DNA from: AV40 sp038230255
GTDB taxonomy: Bacteria; Verrucomicrobiota; Verrucomicrobiia; Chthoniobacterales; UBA10450
Length of the DNA stretch: 64,000 nucleotides
Direction: 5' to 3'
Assembly (NCBI GenBank): GCA_038230255.1
Contig: JBBRNP010000002.1
Coordinates: 372,001 to 436,000 of the forward strand
Positions 31,407-40,048 of the stretch are shown piece by piece. The notes below the pieces were generated by a model. It worked only from the letters and a program-made list of their open reading frames with translations. It searched no databases and was not told where the DNA came from. Each line of letters opens with the position of its first letter. Position 1 is the stretch's first letter. A program made the translations under genes and the position numbers.

Positions 31407-32984
31407 ATGTTCGCTCAGGAATCAAGTAAATCAGCTCAGACAGACGTTTTCGCTGACGATTCAAGCGAGACGCCCGCGTGGGAAAATCAGGCTCAATCCA
31501 CGGCTGAGGGAGTCGGGTCAAAGCGGATCATTGCCCGGGTTCGAGATCACGATTGGACGGTTGGATTGCTATACGCATTTTGTGACCTCGTTTGCTGGGT
31601 ATCGCTCTACGCGTTTGTCGGATACATGCGACGCGACGCATTCTTTGTCAGCCCGATCGAGTTTGTCTTGGTCGATTGCATTACGTTGATTGTGATCGTG
31701 CAGGCGCTCTACATCGTGGGCGGTTACAGTCGAAACACTGAGACACGCGGTCTGACTTACACCGCCGAGCACATTCTCGCAGTGGCGGCCGCGGCCGCGA
31801 TCAGTTCACTGCTGATCTATTCTTCGGCGGCGTACGACGCGGCAATGAAGCCGAGCCGAGCCGTGCTCTTGCTTAGCTTCGTTTTGTTCGTGCCGATTTC
31901 GCTGCTCTATCGCCGCTTTTTTCGGCGGACGGTCGTCGCTTCGGCGGCGCAACGCGCATTCCTCGTTATTGGCAGCGGCGAGTTAGCAAAGCAATTTTAC
32001 CAGACTTATAAACAGTCGCCCAATCAACAGCAGTTGGAGTTTGTCGACAACGATAGTGCGCGCGTCGGATCGACAATTGCGGGCGATGGTTCGCCGACCA
32101 TCCAGGGCGGTATCGCGGCCAAGCTAACAGAGCTCGATCGGCGCTACAGCGGCGTGATTTTGGCGGAAAGCGTGGATCGGCTTGGACAGGACTTAATCGA
32201 GCGATTGGTCCGGACGCAGTTTCAACGGACGCGAGTTTACACGTTGGAATCATTTTACGAGGCGCACTGGCGTCACGTGCCGATGCACACGATCGATCCG
32301 TTCTGGCCGTTGCAGATGGGCTTTCAACTCGCGCGGATCTCGCCTTATCATTATTTGAAACGCTTATTCGATGTGGTCGCGTCCGCGCTTTTATTGGTCA
32401 TCAGCTCGCCGTTAGTCGTCGTCACGTGGTGTTTGATTCGCCTGACGAGCAAGGGGCCGGCTATCTTTGGACAATTACGTGTCGGCCGCGAAGGTCATCG
32501 GTTTACCGCCTACAAGTTCAGGACCATGCGGTCGCAGATCGGAGCCCGGAGATCGGAGCTCGGCGGCCAGACATCACAAGTCACAAGTCACATGTCACCG
32601 CTTCCGGAGGAAGACATCTACACCCGCGAAAACGATGTTCGGATCACGCGAACCGGCAGATGGCTCCGCAAATTGCGACTCGATGAGCTGCCGCAGTTAT
32701 GGAATGTGCTTAAAGGGGACATGAGTCTGATCGGCCCGCGCGCGGAGTGGGAAAAATGTGTCGAGCGTTACGAAAAGAAGATTCCGTTCTATCATTTTCG
32801 CCACTTGGTGAAGCCTGGAATCACCGGCTGGGCCCAGGTGAACTATCCATACGGCGAGAGTGAAGAAGACGCGCTCAACAAACTTCAATACGATCTCTAC
32901 TACATTCGACATTATTCCCTCAAATTGGATGCGATGATCGTGCTAAAGACTGTCCACACCATGTTGTTTGGAAAGGGACGGTAG
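31407..32984 (+). CDS. undecaprenyl-phosphate sugar phosphotransferase (priming)
   Basis: 525 residues. Four to five N-terminal membrane segments, a Rossmann-like central region (RAFLVIGSGELAKQFYQTYK), then the PHPT catalytic domain from about residue 317: KRLFDVVASALLLVISSPLV, PAIFGQLRVGREG, YKFRTMRS, RWLRKLRLDELPQLWNVLKG, DMSLIGPRAEWEK and KPGITGWAQVNYPYG. It transfers sugar-1-phosphate to undecaprenyl phosphate to start each repeat unit (EpsB/WcaJ-type). An in-frame heptamer array adds ~22 residues at 376-397, inside the loop after YKFRTMRS, a place where the family already varies in length. Confidence 0.93.
   Translation: MFAQESSKSAQTDVFADDSSETPAWENQAQSTAEGVGSKRIIARVRDHDWTVGLLYAFCDLVCWVSLYAFVGYMRRDAFFVSPIEFVLVDCITLIVIVQALYIVGGYSRNTETRGLTYTAEHILAVAAAAAISSLLIYSSAAYDAAMKPSRAVLLLSFVLFVPISLLYRRFFRRTVVASAAQRAFLVIGSGELAKQFYQTYKQSPNQQQLEFVDNDSARVGSTIAGDGSPTIQGGIAAKLTELDRRYSGVILAESVDRLGQDLIERLVRTQFQRTRVYTLESFYEAHWRHVPMHTIDPFWPLQMGFQLARISPYHYLKRLFDVVASALLLVISSPLVVVTWCLIRLTSKGPAIFGQLRVGREGHRFTAYKFRTMRSQIGARRSELGGQTSQVTSHMSPLPEEDIYTRENDVRITRTGRWLRKLRLDELPQLWNVLKGDMSLIGPRAEWEKCVERYEKKIPFYHFRHLVKPGITGWAQVNYPYGESEEDALNKLQYDLYYIRHYSLKLDAMIVLKTVHTMLFGKGR
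32534..32598. repeat. in-frame heptamer array in priming transferase
   Basis: agatcgg/agcccgg/agctcgg then tcacaag/tcacatg units. Encodes QIGARRSELGGQTSQVTSH. Confidence 0.88.
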
Positions 32985-32999
32985 CGTGTGTGGCGGTCC

Positions 33000-33102
33000 G
33001 AGCTTGGAGGTAGGAGCTTGGAGGTAGGAGCTTGGAGATTGGAGTTTTCTACTTTAGCCTTTCTACTTTCTACTTAGGCTTGCTGATCTGTGACCTCTGA
33101 CC
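33000..33102. repeat. composite heptamer array before ligase gene
   Basis: gagcttg/gaggtag units, then tttctac units, then tgacctc units. The last block contains the GTG start of the ligase-like gene. Confidence 0.9.
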
Positions 33103-34568
33103 TCGTGCGGGCGACATCCCGATATTTCTTTTTCGCCGCTCTCATCGTTGCGCCGTGGATGTATGGCGGGACGACGGCGACTAGTATCGTTGTAATTGAC
33201 TGGCTGCTTGGAACTGCACTCCTGCTATGGGTTCTTGAGTTAATTGTTAATCGGCGGCTGCCGAAGTCACCGAAGCTGTTACTCGTTTTGATCACGGCTT
33301 TGCTGGTGATTGGAGTTTGGATGACGCTGAATGCGCGTTCCATTTATGATCCGGAATTTGGAACGTTTGCTGGGATCGACAATTTTGCGCCGCAGGCGCC
33401 CGGTTCGGTCGATTACGCGATCAGCATTGCCTGGATGATTCGGGCGGCGCTCTTGATGGGCGCGCTTCTATTCGTTGTCGATCTTTCGCAGGACGACAAA
33501 TCTCTGATTCAACTCTGGGCGGTCATCGCGGTAGCCGCGGGATCGATTTCCCTGCTTGGTTTACTGCAAAAGGCGACTGGTGCTGAGGCAATTTTTTGGG
33601 AAACGCCGATAGGTCACTACGGGAGCAATTTCTTCGCGACCTATTATTATCATGCAAACGCGGGCGCGTTTTTGAATCTCGTCTTACCGCTGACGGCCGG
33701 ACTCGCCGTGCGCGCATTCGGCATTCCATTGAGTCCGGGCGTGCGATCGATCTGGCTGACTGTGTTTCTGCTAAATCTGGCGGCGGTGGCTGCGAACACT
33801 TCGCGAATGGCGCAATTAATCGGGGTTTTCATTTTATTGGTCCTGTTTGCGCAACTTGGGCCGCGCCTATTTCGAGGATTATCCCGGTCGGAAAAAAATA
33901 CCGTTCTCGCGGGCGGCGCGGCAATTCTATTGCTCCTTTTTGCGATTGGTTCTGCCGCTCACTTGGACCGTCCTGTTCGCAGATGGGAGAAATTGGGCGA
34001 GCAGATGTCGGGAGATGCGCGTTGGTCGGCTTCGCGGATAGCGTTAAACATTTTGCCAAGCGGGGGTCCTTTTGGATTCGGTCCGGGAACCTTTCGCGCG
34101 ATTTTTCCCGCATACAACAAGGCCGAGGGCCAGCCTGTTGGCGGCGAGTGGCGTTTTCTACATGAGGATTACCTACAAACGGTGATGGAGTGGGGATGGC
34201 TCGGCAGCATGTTGTGGGCAGCGCTGTTTTTTGGCGGAATGGCGAACGCGGCCTTGTGTTTGCGGCGGCAAAGCGCGTTTCGCAGAGGTGCCGCTCGAAA
34301 AACTGAAAAACTGAAAACGGAAACACGGAAATTAGACGAGCCCCTACAGATTTCAGCTTCTCAGCGTTTCAGCGTTTCAGCGTTTACCCAAGAGTGGAGT
34401 TGGCGGCGGCGATTGATCTTGCCCCTAACTGTCATTGCGCTCGCGGGCGTGGCGGTGCATGCCCTGGTGGATTTTCCGCTCCAAATCGCGTCGATTCAGT
34501 TATACGTCGCTACTTATCTTGGGCTGTGCTGGGGAAGCGCGCGCTGGAACAGCGCGACTAGGAGCTAA
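33090..34568 (+). CDS. O-antigen ligase family membrane protein
   Basis: 492 residues with about twelve hydrophobic segments and a large periplasmic loop containing FGFGPGTFRAIFPAYNK and GEWRFLHEDYLQTVMEWGWL, a combination typical of the WaaL/O-antigen-ligase family (H-x-D/E-Y-L-Q motif). The GTG start at 33090 is inside a tgacctc array, so the true start may be later, near ATSRYFFFAA. An in-frame array adds a charged insert near residues 403-432 between membrane segments. The stop lies at the edge of the array shared with the opposite-strand kinase gene. Confidence 0.85.
   Translation: MTSDLVRATSRYFFFAALIVAPWMYGGTTATSIVVIDWLLGTALLLWVLELIVNRRLPKSPKLLLVLITALLVIGVWMTLNARSIYDPEFGTFAGIDNFAPQAPGSVDYAISIAWMIRAALLMGALLFVVDLSQDDKSLIQLWAVIAVAAGSISLLGLLQKATGAEAIFWETPIGHYGSNFFATYYYHANAGAFLNLVLPLTAGLAVRAFGIPLSPGVRSIWLTVFLLNLAAVAANTSRMAQLIGVFILLVLFAQLGPRLFRGLSRSEKNTVLAGGAAILLLLFAIGSAAHLDRPVRRWEKLGEQMSGDARWSASRIALNILPSGGPFGFGPGTFRAIFPAYNKAEGQPVGGEWRFLHEDYLQTVMEWGWLGSMLWAALFFGGMANAALCLRRQSAFRRGAARKTEKLKTETRKLDEPLQISASQRFSVSAFTQEWSWRRRLILPLTVIALAGVAVHALVDFPLQIASIQLYVATYLGLCWGSARWNSATRS
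34299..34386. repeat. in-frame repeat arrays in ligase-like gene
   Basis: aaactga/aaaacgg-type units and opposed tcagcgtt units (8-bp spacing), encoding EKLKTETRKLDE and SASQRFSVSAF. Confidence 0.8.
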
Positions 34569-34695
34569 TAAGCTAGGAGATAGGAGCTGGGAGCTGGGAG
34601 CTGGGAGCTGCGAGCTGGGAGCTGGGAGATGGGAGATGGGAGATGGGAGATGGGAGATGGGAGATGGGAGATGGGAGATAGAAGCTCCGAGCTGC
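34557..34695. repeat. heptamer array at converging gene ends
   Basis: About 18 units, ggagctg then a run of seven identical gggagat copies. It lies between the stop of the ligase gene and the 3' end of the kinase gene and encodes the last ~40 residues of the kinase. Confidence 0.92.
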
Positions 34696-37179
34696 CAGTC
34701 TGCTTCGCTGACTGGCCGACTCCCCGTAACTGCTGGAGTAAGAGCCTTCGCCTTTGCCGTAGCCCGGCGAAGCATAATAGTAGTAGTAGCCGGCGCCGCG
34801 AGTGCGGGGTAAGCGGTTAAGAACCAAGCCGGCGGTCCGCGTGCCTGTTCCAGCGATGAGCGAGAGAGCGCGTTGAATGGCAGGTCGCGGTGTCTTGCGC
34901 GCGCGAATAATGACGCAAATTGTTTGAACGTAGGGCGCCATCAAAAGTGTATCACTGACCGCGAGCACTGGTGCGCTGTCGATAACCACCCGATCGAAAA
35001 GTTTTCCCGCTTCGGCAATCAGTTTTGTAAATGAAGGTCCACTGAGGATCTCGGCCGGATTTGGCGCACGATGACCGCCGGCAAGGACAAACAGTTGTCC
35101 ACCGGTAGCAGTATGAACTTTACTGCGCACCGCGATGGCGTCCCCGGCAACGTCGATCTCTTCCGATGATATCGGCCGGGCCGCGGTCTCGAGTTTCGCG
35201 CCGCCGATGAGACAATCGACAAATCCCGGCGGCTCCACGTAATTCGAATTGGTCTTCCATTTGCCGCTAAAGCCGAAAATTTTATGTAAACTTGGGCGAC
35301 GAAGGTCGCCGTCGAGCAGCAACACACGGTAACCCTGTTGGGCGAGAGCGACAGCGTAATTGGTGCTGGTGAAACTTTTGCCTTCGTTCGGCAACGCGCT
35401 GGTGAAGAGCGAAATCTTCCGCTCGCTCTCCGGACCCAACAGTGAAAGAGCGGCTCTCAGATTGCGAAACGCTTCGGCCGCAGGACCCTCGGGCATGTCG
35501 GAAATGACACGATAGGTTGACGGGCTCTCGCGGTTTCGCTTGGGTCGCGGCGATTTGTTTTCTTCTTTCGTCTCTGGTACCGCAGCGAGAACCGGCAGGC
35601 CGAAAGTTGACTCGGCTTGGTCGACAGTCTTGACCGAACGATCGATCGCGTCGGCGCCGAAGATGAAGGCGAGTCCGGCCGCCAAACCGCCGAGTAATCC
35701 CAGGACGAGCGTCTTGCTGGTGCTCGGGCTAATCGGCGCGCGGAGGAGAGGCGAATGCTCCACCACGCTGATCGCGGTCATCTTTACGTCCTTCGTTACG
35801 TCTGTTTGCTTAATTTGGCGGAGGACGCTTTCGTAAAGCGCGCGGTCGGTTTCGGCCTGGCGCGCAAGTTGTTGATACCCAATCGCCGCCTTGTTTAGCG
35901 CCAGCGCTGCTTTCTCCTGTTCCTGCACCGCAGTTTGGAGGCTGCTCTCGGTCGCTTTTGCCTGATGAAGCATGTTTTGCAAAACGTTTGGTTGATCCTG
36001 GACGGCGCGCCGCAAACTGTCTCTGCCTTCCTTAAGCGCCGCACGAGCAGCGACCATTTTGGGGTGCTTGTCCTTGTAGCGCTGCGCCAGCGTCGCGACG
36101 CCCGCTTCGAGCTGCGAGACATCGCGTCTGCGGTCGTTGACTGTGGGCGCAGCGGCGATACTAGGAATGGCGAGAAGCGCATCCACGTTATCGCCGATGC
36201 CCTCGATTTGCTTGAGTTCGTTTTCAATTCGAATCCGATCGGCCTTGGTTGCAGTCAGTTTGCTGGTCAATTCCTGAAGTTTGTCTTCAACAAGACCGCT
36301 GCGACCACCCGAGCTGCCGGCGCCACTTTGACTGCCAGTAGCGGCCGCGCCGCCGCCGAGTTGCAACGCGTCCGGAGTTTTTTCCTTATATTCAGCGACA
36401 GCCGCTTCGCTGCGCTGCAACTTTTCTTTCAAGCGCTCTTCTTCTTCGAGGAGATAGCGCAGTGCGCTCTGGCTATACGCTGACCGTTGGGCGATTGAAT
36501 AGCGGATGAATTCGCGCCCGACTGCTTCAGCTAATCTCTGTGCCATCACCGGGTCGCGATTCGTCGTATAAAGATCAATCAAACGAGTACCGCGGCGGAT
36601 CGCCGGTTTAACCATACCGGTCATCGCGCCGCCAAGCGCTTCTTCGAGCGGAGTGAAGCTGGGCGCATTCATGATTTCGTCGGATTTCTCCGTCGGTGAG
36701 GTGCTCGGACGGGGTGTCGTCGTGTTGCTCGAATCATTCGCAGTCACGCTCCGACCCAAAAGCGTGCGGCCGCCGTCGTCGGCTAATCCTTCAGCGCGCA
36801 CCACTCGGGCAAGCAGCGTCCGATTGATAAGATTTTGTTCGATGGTGCGAAGAGCTTCCTGACTGGCCAGGAACATCGATCGCATGCGCGATGATTGTTC
36901 TTCCGATCCAACCAAGCTTGGCTCTTGAAATTCAACTTCAAGGACGGTGTGCCCCTGATAGAGTTTCGGAGTGCGCGCTAAATAACCGAGCGCGAGAAAA
37001 AGCCCGGCTACGACGCAGAGGACGACGATCCAGATTCGTTCGACCACGGCATGCCAAAGGCGCAAAAAATCCAAGCCTCGCTTTTGTTCGCCGAAATCAA
37101 CGTTGCTACTGAGAGCCGTAAGCGGAACCGGGCTGGCCGGCGGCAAAGGCGAAACAGAATGGAGAGGTGGGTTAGTCAC
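34573..37179 (-). CDS. Wzz/GumC chain-length regulator fused to BY-kinase
   Basis: 868 residues. An N-terminal Wzz domain with membrane helix (IWIVVLCVVAGLFLALGYLA), a long periplasmic coiled coil with the GNVR-like region (YQQLARQAETDRALYESVLR), a second helix (LVLGLLGGLAAGLAFIFGAD), then a cytoplasmic tyrosine kinase. The kinase has Walker A SALPNEGKSFTSTN (Lys601), Walker A' VLLLDGDLRRPSLHK and Walker B RVVIDSAPVLAVSD. The C-terminal Tyr cluster (GAGYYYYYASPGYGKG) is the autophosphorylation site typical of BY-kinases. After it a heptamer array encodes a Pro/Ser/Leu-rich tail with the heptapeptide LPSPISH repeated. Controls polymer length and export with Wza just upstream. Confidence 0.94.
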   Translation of the reverse strand: MTNPPLHSVSPLPPASPVPLTALSSNVDFGEQKRGLDFLRLWHAVVERIWIVVLCVVAGLFLALGYLARTPKLYQGHTVLEVEFQEPSLVGSEEQSSRMRSMFLASQEALRTIEQNLINRTLLARVVRAEGLADDGGRTLLGRSVTANDSSNTTTPRPSTSPTEKSDEIMNAPSFTPLEEALGGAMTGMVKPAIRRGTRLIDLYTTNRDPVMAQRLAEAVGREFIRYSIAQRSAYSQSALRYLLEEEERLKEKLQRSEAAVAEYKEKTPDALQLGGGAAATGSQSGAGSSGGRSGLVEDKLQELTSKLTATKADRIRIENELKQIEGIGDNVDALLAIPSIAAAPTVNDRRRDVSQLEAGVATLAQRYKDKHPKMVAARAALKEGRDSLRRAVQDQPNVLQNMLHQAKATESSLQTAVQEQEKAALALNKAAIGYQQLARQAETDRALYESVLRQIKQTDVTKDVKMTAISVVEHSPLLRAPISPSTSKTLVLGLLGGLAAGLAFIFGADAIDRSVKTVDQAESTFGLPVLAAVPETKEENKSPRPKRNRESPSTYRVISDMPEGPAAEAFRNLRAALSLLGPESERKISLFTSALPNEGKSFTSTNYAVALAQQGYRVLLLDGDLRRPSLHKIFGFSGKWKTNSNYVEPPGFVDCLIGGAKLETAARPISSEEIDVAGDAIAVRSKVHTATGGQLFVLAGGHRAPNPAEILSGPSFTKLIAEAGKLFDRVVIDSAPVLAVSDTLLMAPYVQTICVIIRARKTPRPAIQRALSLIAGTGTRTAGLVLNRLPRTRGAGYYYYYASPGYGKGEGSYSSSYGESASQRSRLAARSFYLPSPISHLPSPISHLPSPSSQLAAPSSQLPAPIS

Positions 37180-37240
37180 GTCGCTGCGCAGAGCCTTCTA
37201 CATTGAAAGTTGGAACTCAAAAAGCAAGCGGCAGACCGCA

Positions 37241-37906
37241 TTAAAAAAGACTCTCCGCGATGGTCACTGTGTCGCCGGGTGCTACTTGAAAACTTTCGCC
37301 ACCGCGCTTCGCCAGCCGCTTGGCATCGACTCTTAGGATTTCATCATCGCCGGTGGCCGAGCGCCGGCGAACGCTAATTCTTTCCGGCGCGGCAATGCGA
37401 GTGTACCCGCCGGCCATGGCGATCGCTTCCAAAAGATCGATGCCATCGGGACTGCCTTCAGGCATCTCGTAACTTCCAGGGCGATTCACCTGACCTAGAA
37501 TAGTGAAGCGACGTTTGGCGTAACCAACCAAAGTCACATTCACTCGCGGACTGACCAGATAATCACGGCCGTACAGTTCGGTGATTTTGGAAGCGGCTTG
37601 CGCGAGGGTAAGACCCCCGAGGTGAACCGATCCAAGGAGGGGCAAGCTAAGATTGCCTTCGCCGTTAAGCCTGGTATTGGTCCGCAGATCGTCTTCGCCA
37701 AAAACTTCCACCGCCACCTGATCGTTTGATCGCAGGACATAACCAGTCGGCGCATTGAGAGCATTGCTGGGCGGCGGCGCAACCGGAGCGTTTGACGGCG
37801 CGGGCGCGACAATCGGCCGGAAAACATCAGCCGGCGTTGCGTTTTGGGCGAAAATCGCCGCCGGCAGCAGAAACAAAGTCAGGACAATCAGCCTCAAAGT
37901 TCTCAC
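37241..37906 (-). CDS. Wza-type polysaccharide export protein
   Basis: 221 residues with a Sec signal (LRLIVLTLFLLPAAIFAQ), then the Poly_export domain (GYVLRSNDQVAVEVFGEDDL, LSLPLLGSVHLGGLTLAQAA) and a SLBB-type domain (FTILGQVNRPGSYEMPEG, IDLLEAIAMAGGYTRIAAPE). It forms the outer-membrane/periplasmic conduit for EPS. It is short for the family and lacks the large C-terminal helix of E. coli Wza, as is common in GumB-like members; the adjacent barrel protein may provide the outer-membrane part (inference). Confidence 0.93.
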   Translation of the reverse strand: MRTLRLIVLTLFLLPAAIFAQNATPADVFRPIVAPAPSNAPVAPPPSNALNAPTGYVLRSNDQVAVEVFGEDDLRTNTRLNGEGNLSLPLLGSVHLGGLTLAQAASKITELYGRDYLVSPRVNVTLVGYAKRRFTILGQVNRPGSYEMPEGSPDGIDLLEAIAMAGGYTRIAAPERISVRRRSATGDDEILRVDAKRLAKRGGESFQVAPGDTVTIAESLF

Positions 37907-37924
37907 TTATCGCCAACGATTTGC

Positions 37925-39283
37925 TCAAAACGTGAGCACGGTTCGCAAACCAACCTGGTTATCATCGAATTTGAAGGACTGAAATGAACTGTCATTTTGC
38001 CGGTGCAGATAATAACCGCCCACGGTCCAAAATCTAGTGATTGGAAAATCGAGGGCCGGCTCGATGAAATAATAATTGTCCCGCCGGTTGGCCATGACAC
38101 CACTGACGGTACTGAAGTAATCCGAATTCTGGTAACCCGCCGAAACCGAGAAATAAAATCTTTGGGCGAGGCGCTGTTTTAAGCCGGCCGAGATGGTAGT
38201 TCCGGCAAAATCCTGGCCGGCGAGAGCGCCGGAATTAAATGTGCGCCGGCTGCCGCTGAGCGTCATGCTGGTGCCGTCGAAAGGTTGATAGGTCGCGCCC
38301 AGTTCAAAAACCGGCGTAATGTATTGGCCCCGCGAATTGTTTTCGAATTGGCGAAACTCGACACCGCCGGAAAAATTAAGCGCAATCTTGCCCGTGGCCT
38401 GATAACTCGCGCGCACGTTTGCTTGCTCAAAAGACTGGTCCGGGCTCGGATTGTCGACAAAATCGTATCCACCGGTGCCGCCGACGCCGACCACGATCTT
38501 TTCGCTGTAGCGGTAGTTAAGAAAGAGATTTCCAGAGAACATTTGAGAGCTAATGAGACTGGCCGAATTGTAATCCGTTACCAGCGAATCAATTCCACTG
38601 CTCAAGAATGTCTTTCCAGTGAGATCGTAGGTCGCTCCGAGGCGCGTGTTATAAGTCTGGAAGCGTGTTCGTCCGCTCACGTCCAGATTCGCATGACTGC
38701 CAGGGGAGGCGATGTCACTCAGAGTCCGCAGATCGGTGCCGTCCAAGATTGCGACCTCTTCACCGAGCGTCAGCGTTAGGCGCCCAAAACTGTGTTGTCC
38801 TTCCAGATGAATGAGATGCTGGACGGCGTCATTTTCTGAGTGGTCGAGAAAGAGAAAAAGGCTCGGGGCGTAATCGAACCGAATGTAATTATCTTCGCGA
38901 CTGGTGATGTTCCCCACGCCCAGCGTTAAGATTGGCTCAATCGTAAGGTAATAATCCGACTCGTGCGCAGTTTGGCTGAGATTGATGTTGTCATCGTAAA
39001 CGCCGCGCACGGTGACTTTAAGCTCGTACTGAAAACGGCGTGGCTCGGCCGTAACCTCATTCCGAGGATCTGCCGTCGAATGTAAATTGGACTCGCCCGT
39101 TGGATTGAGCATTGGCGAACTTGAGGACGTTTCGGCCGCCTGTGAACTCAGAGTAGAAGGAGCAGTAGTGCTAACTTCCTCTGTCAACGCATTGGCCGGA
39201 TGGGGAAAGAAAAAAGCAGCGATGACGCCGGCACAGAAATAGGCGAGGCGGAATCGATAATAGAGGACGCAATTGGAGCTCAT
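37925..39283 (-). CDS. outer-membrane beta-barrel protein of EPS locus
   Basis: 452 residues: N-terminal hydrophobic signal (FCAGVIAAFFFPHPANA), a short linker, then ~380 residues of alternating hydrophobic/polar strands ending in an aromatic-rich strand and a C-terminal VGLRTVLTF (terminal Phe), the hallmark of BAM-assembled barrels. Related in layout to the BBP2/GumB-associated barrels of EPS loci. It lies 18 bases from wza and likely serves as secretion porin. The specific subfamily is not certain. Confidence 0.8.
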   Translation of the reverse strand: MSSNCVLYYRFRLAYFCAGVIAAFFFPHPANALTEEVSTTAPSTLSSQAAETSSSSPMLNPTGESNLHSTADPRNEVTAEPRRFQYELKVTVRGVYDDNINLSQTAHESDYYLTIEPILTLGVGNITSREDNYIRFDYAPSLFLFLDHSENDAVQHLIHLEGQHSFGRLTLTLGEEVAILDGTDLRTLSDIASPGSHANLDVSGRTRFQTYNTRLGATYDLTGKTFLSSGIDSLVTDYNSASLISSQMFSGNLFLNYRYSEKIVVGVGGTGGYDFVDNPSPDQSFEQANVRASYQATGKIALNFSGGVEFRQFENNSRGQYITPVFELGATYQPFDGTSMTLSGSRRTFNSGALAGQDFAGTTISAGLKQRLAQRFYFSVSAGYQNSDYFSTVSGVMANRRDNYYFIEPALDFPITRFWTVGGYYLHRQNDSSFQSFKFDDNQVGLRTVLTF

Positions 39284-39351
39284 GTAGGATTGTCGACCCG
39301 CAACAGATTTATCCTGTCACAACACGAAGCCGATTAGCAAGAAGGGCGCTT

Positions 39352-39963
39352 TCACGGTCCGGGCGGTTGCTCGGGAGAATTGACGTTGTCGATTGTCGCA
39401 TTGTCCGCGGGATTGAATCGGCCTGCCGTTAGCAAGATCGACATCGGCTGAGCCTCATTCGCCGCTGCGAAAATCAAAGGCTGCTCGTCAGGCGCAGCGG
39501 CAATTGCCGACATGATGATCCAGTCGCGAGCGTACGGTTCGGACTTGATTGCCGCCTTTACGATGTCGGGCGCGGTTTCGGGCACGGCCCCGACCGCACC
39601 CTTGATAATCTGACCGATGGTCCCAAATGAAAGTCGTCCATTGTTCAAACGCGCATTTAATCGGGCGATGTTCAGACTACAAACAACAACCTTACCGGCC
39701 AAATCGGCGCGGAGCTTAACCGCTGTGGCTAGCCATGCAATAAATTCTGGCCCTTGTAATCGGACTGCTGAGGAGATGAATAAGGTCAGGAATTCAGCTT
39801 CCGCCATTTCTCTGGCGCTGATTGATGCTCGGACTGTAATGGGAGGAGCGCTTTGTTCCACGGGAGCCGCCCCCGTCTGGGGGGCGAACGTGCAATCGAG
39901 GCATAGGGTTCCCGAAGCCGCTAAAAGGACCCGGAGCGGCAAATTTTTAATGGCCAAGGACAT
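39352..39963 (-). CDS. secreted protein of unknown function
   Basis: 203 residues with a probable signal or lipoprotein-like N-terminus (LRVLLAASGTLCLDCTFA). The mature region is Ala-rich and helical, with EFIAWLATAVKLRADLAG, APDIVKAAIKSEPYARDWII and a Pro-rich end. No catalytic motif seen. Its place between the FecR-like and barrel genes on the same strand suggests an envelope role in EPS export or regulation. I do not recognise the family. Confidence 0.65.
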   Translation of the reverse strand: MSLAIKNLPLRVLLAASGTLCLDCTFAPQTGAAPVEQSAPPITVRASISAREMAEAEFLTLFISSAVRLQGPEFIAWLATAVKLRADLAGKVVVCSLNIARLNARLNNGRLSFGTIGQIIKGAVGAVPETAPDIVKAAIKSEPYARDWIIMSAIAAAPDEQPLIFAAANEAQPMSILLTAGRFNPADNATIDNVNSPEQPPGP

Positions 39964-40048
39964 AGCAGTTGGCCGCTCCCGCCCTCGCTACCCCGAGCAG
40001 CCGAGTGTTAAAAAGCAAATCCCAAGCCGTTTACAGGTAAGAGTGGGG

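Noticed and set aside
1755..34695. CRISPR array
   Set aside because: Repeats are contiguous 7-mers with no unique spacers of 25-40 bp, and no cas genes are present.
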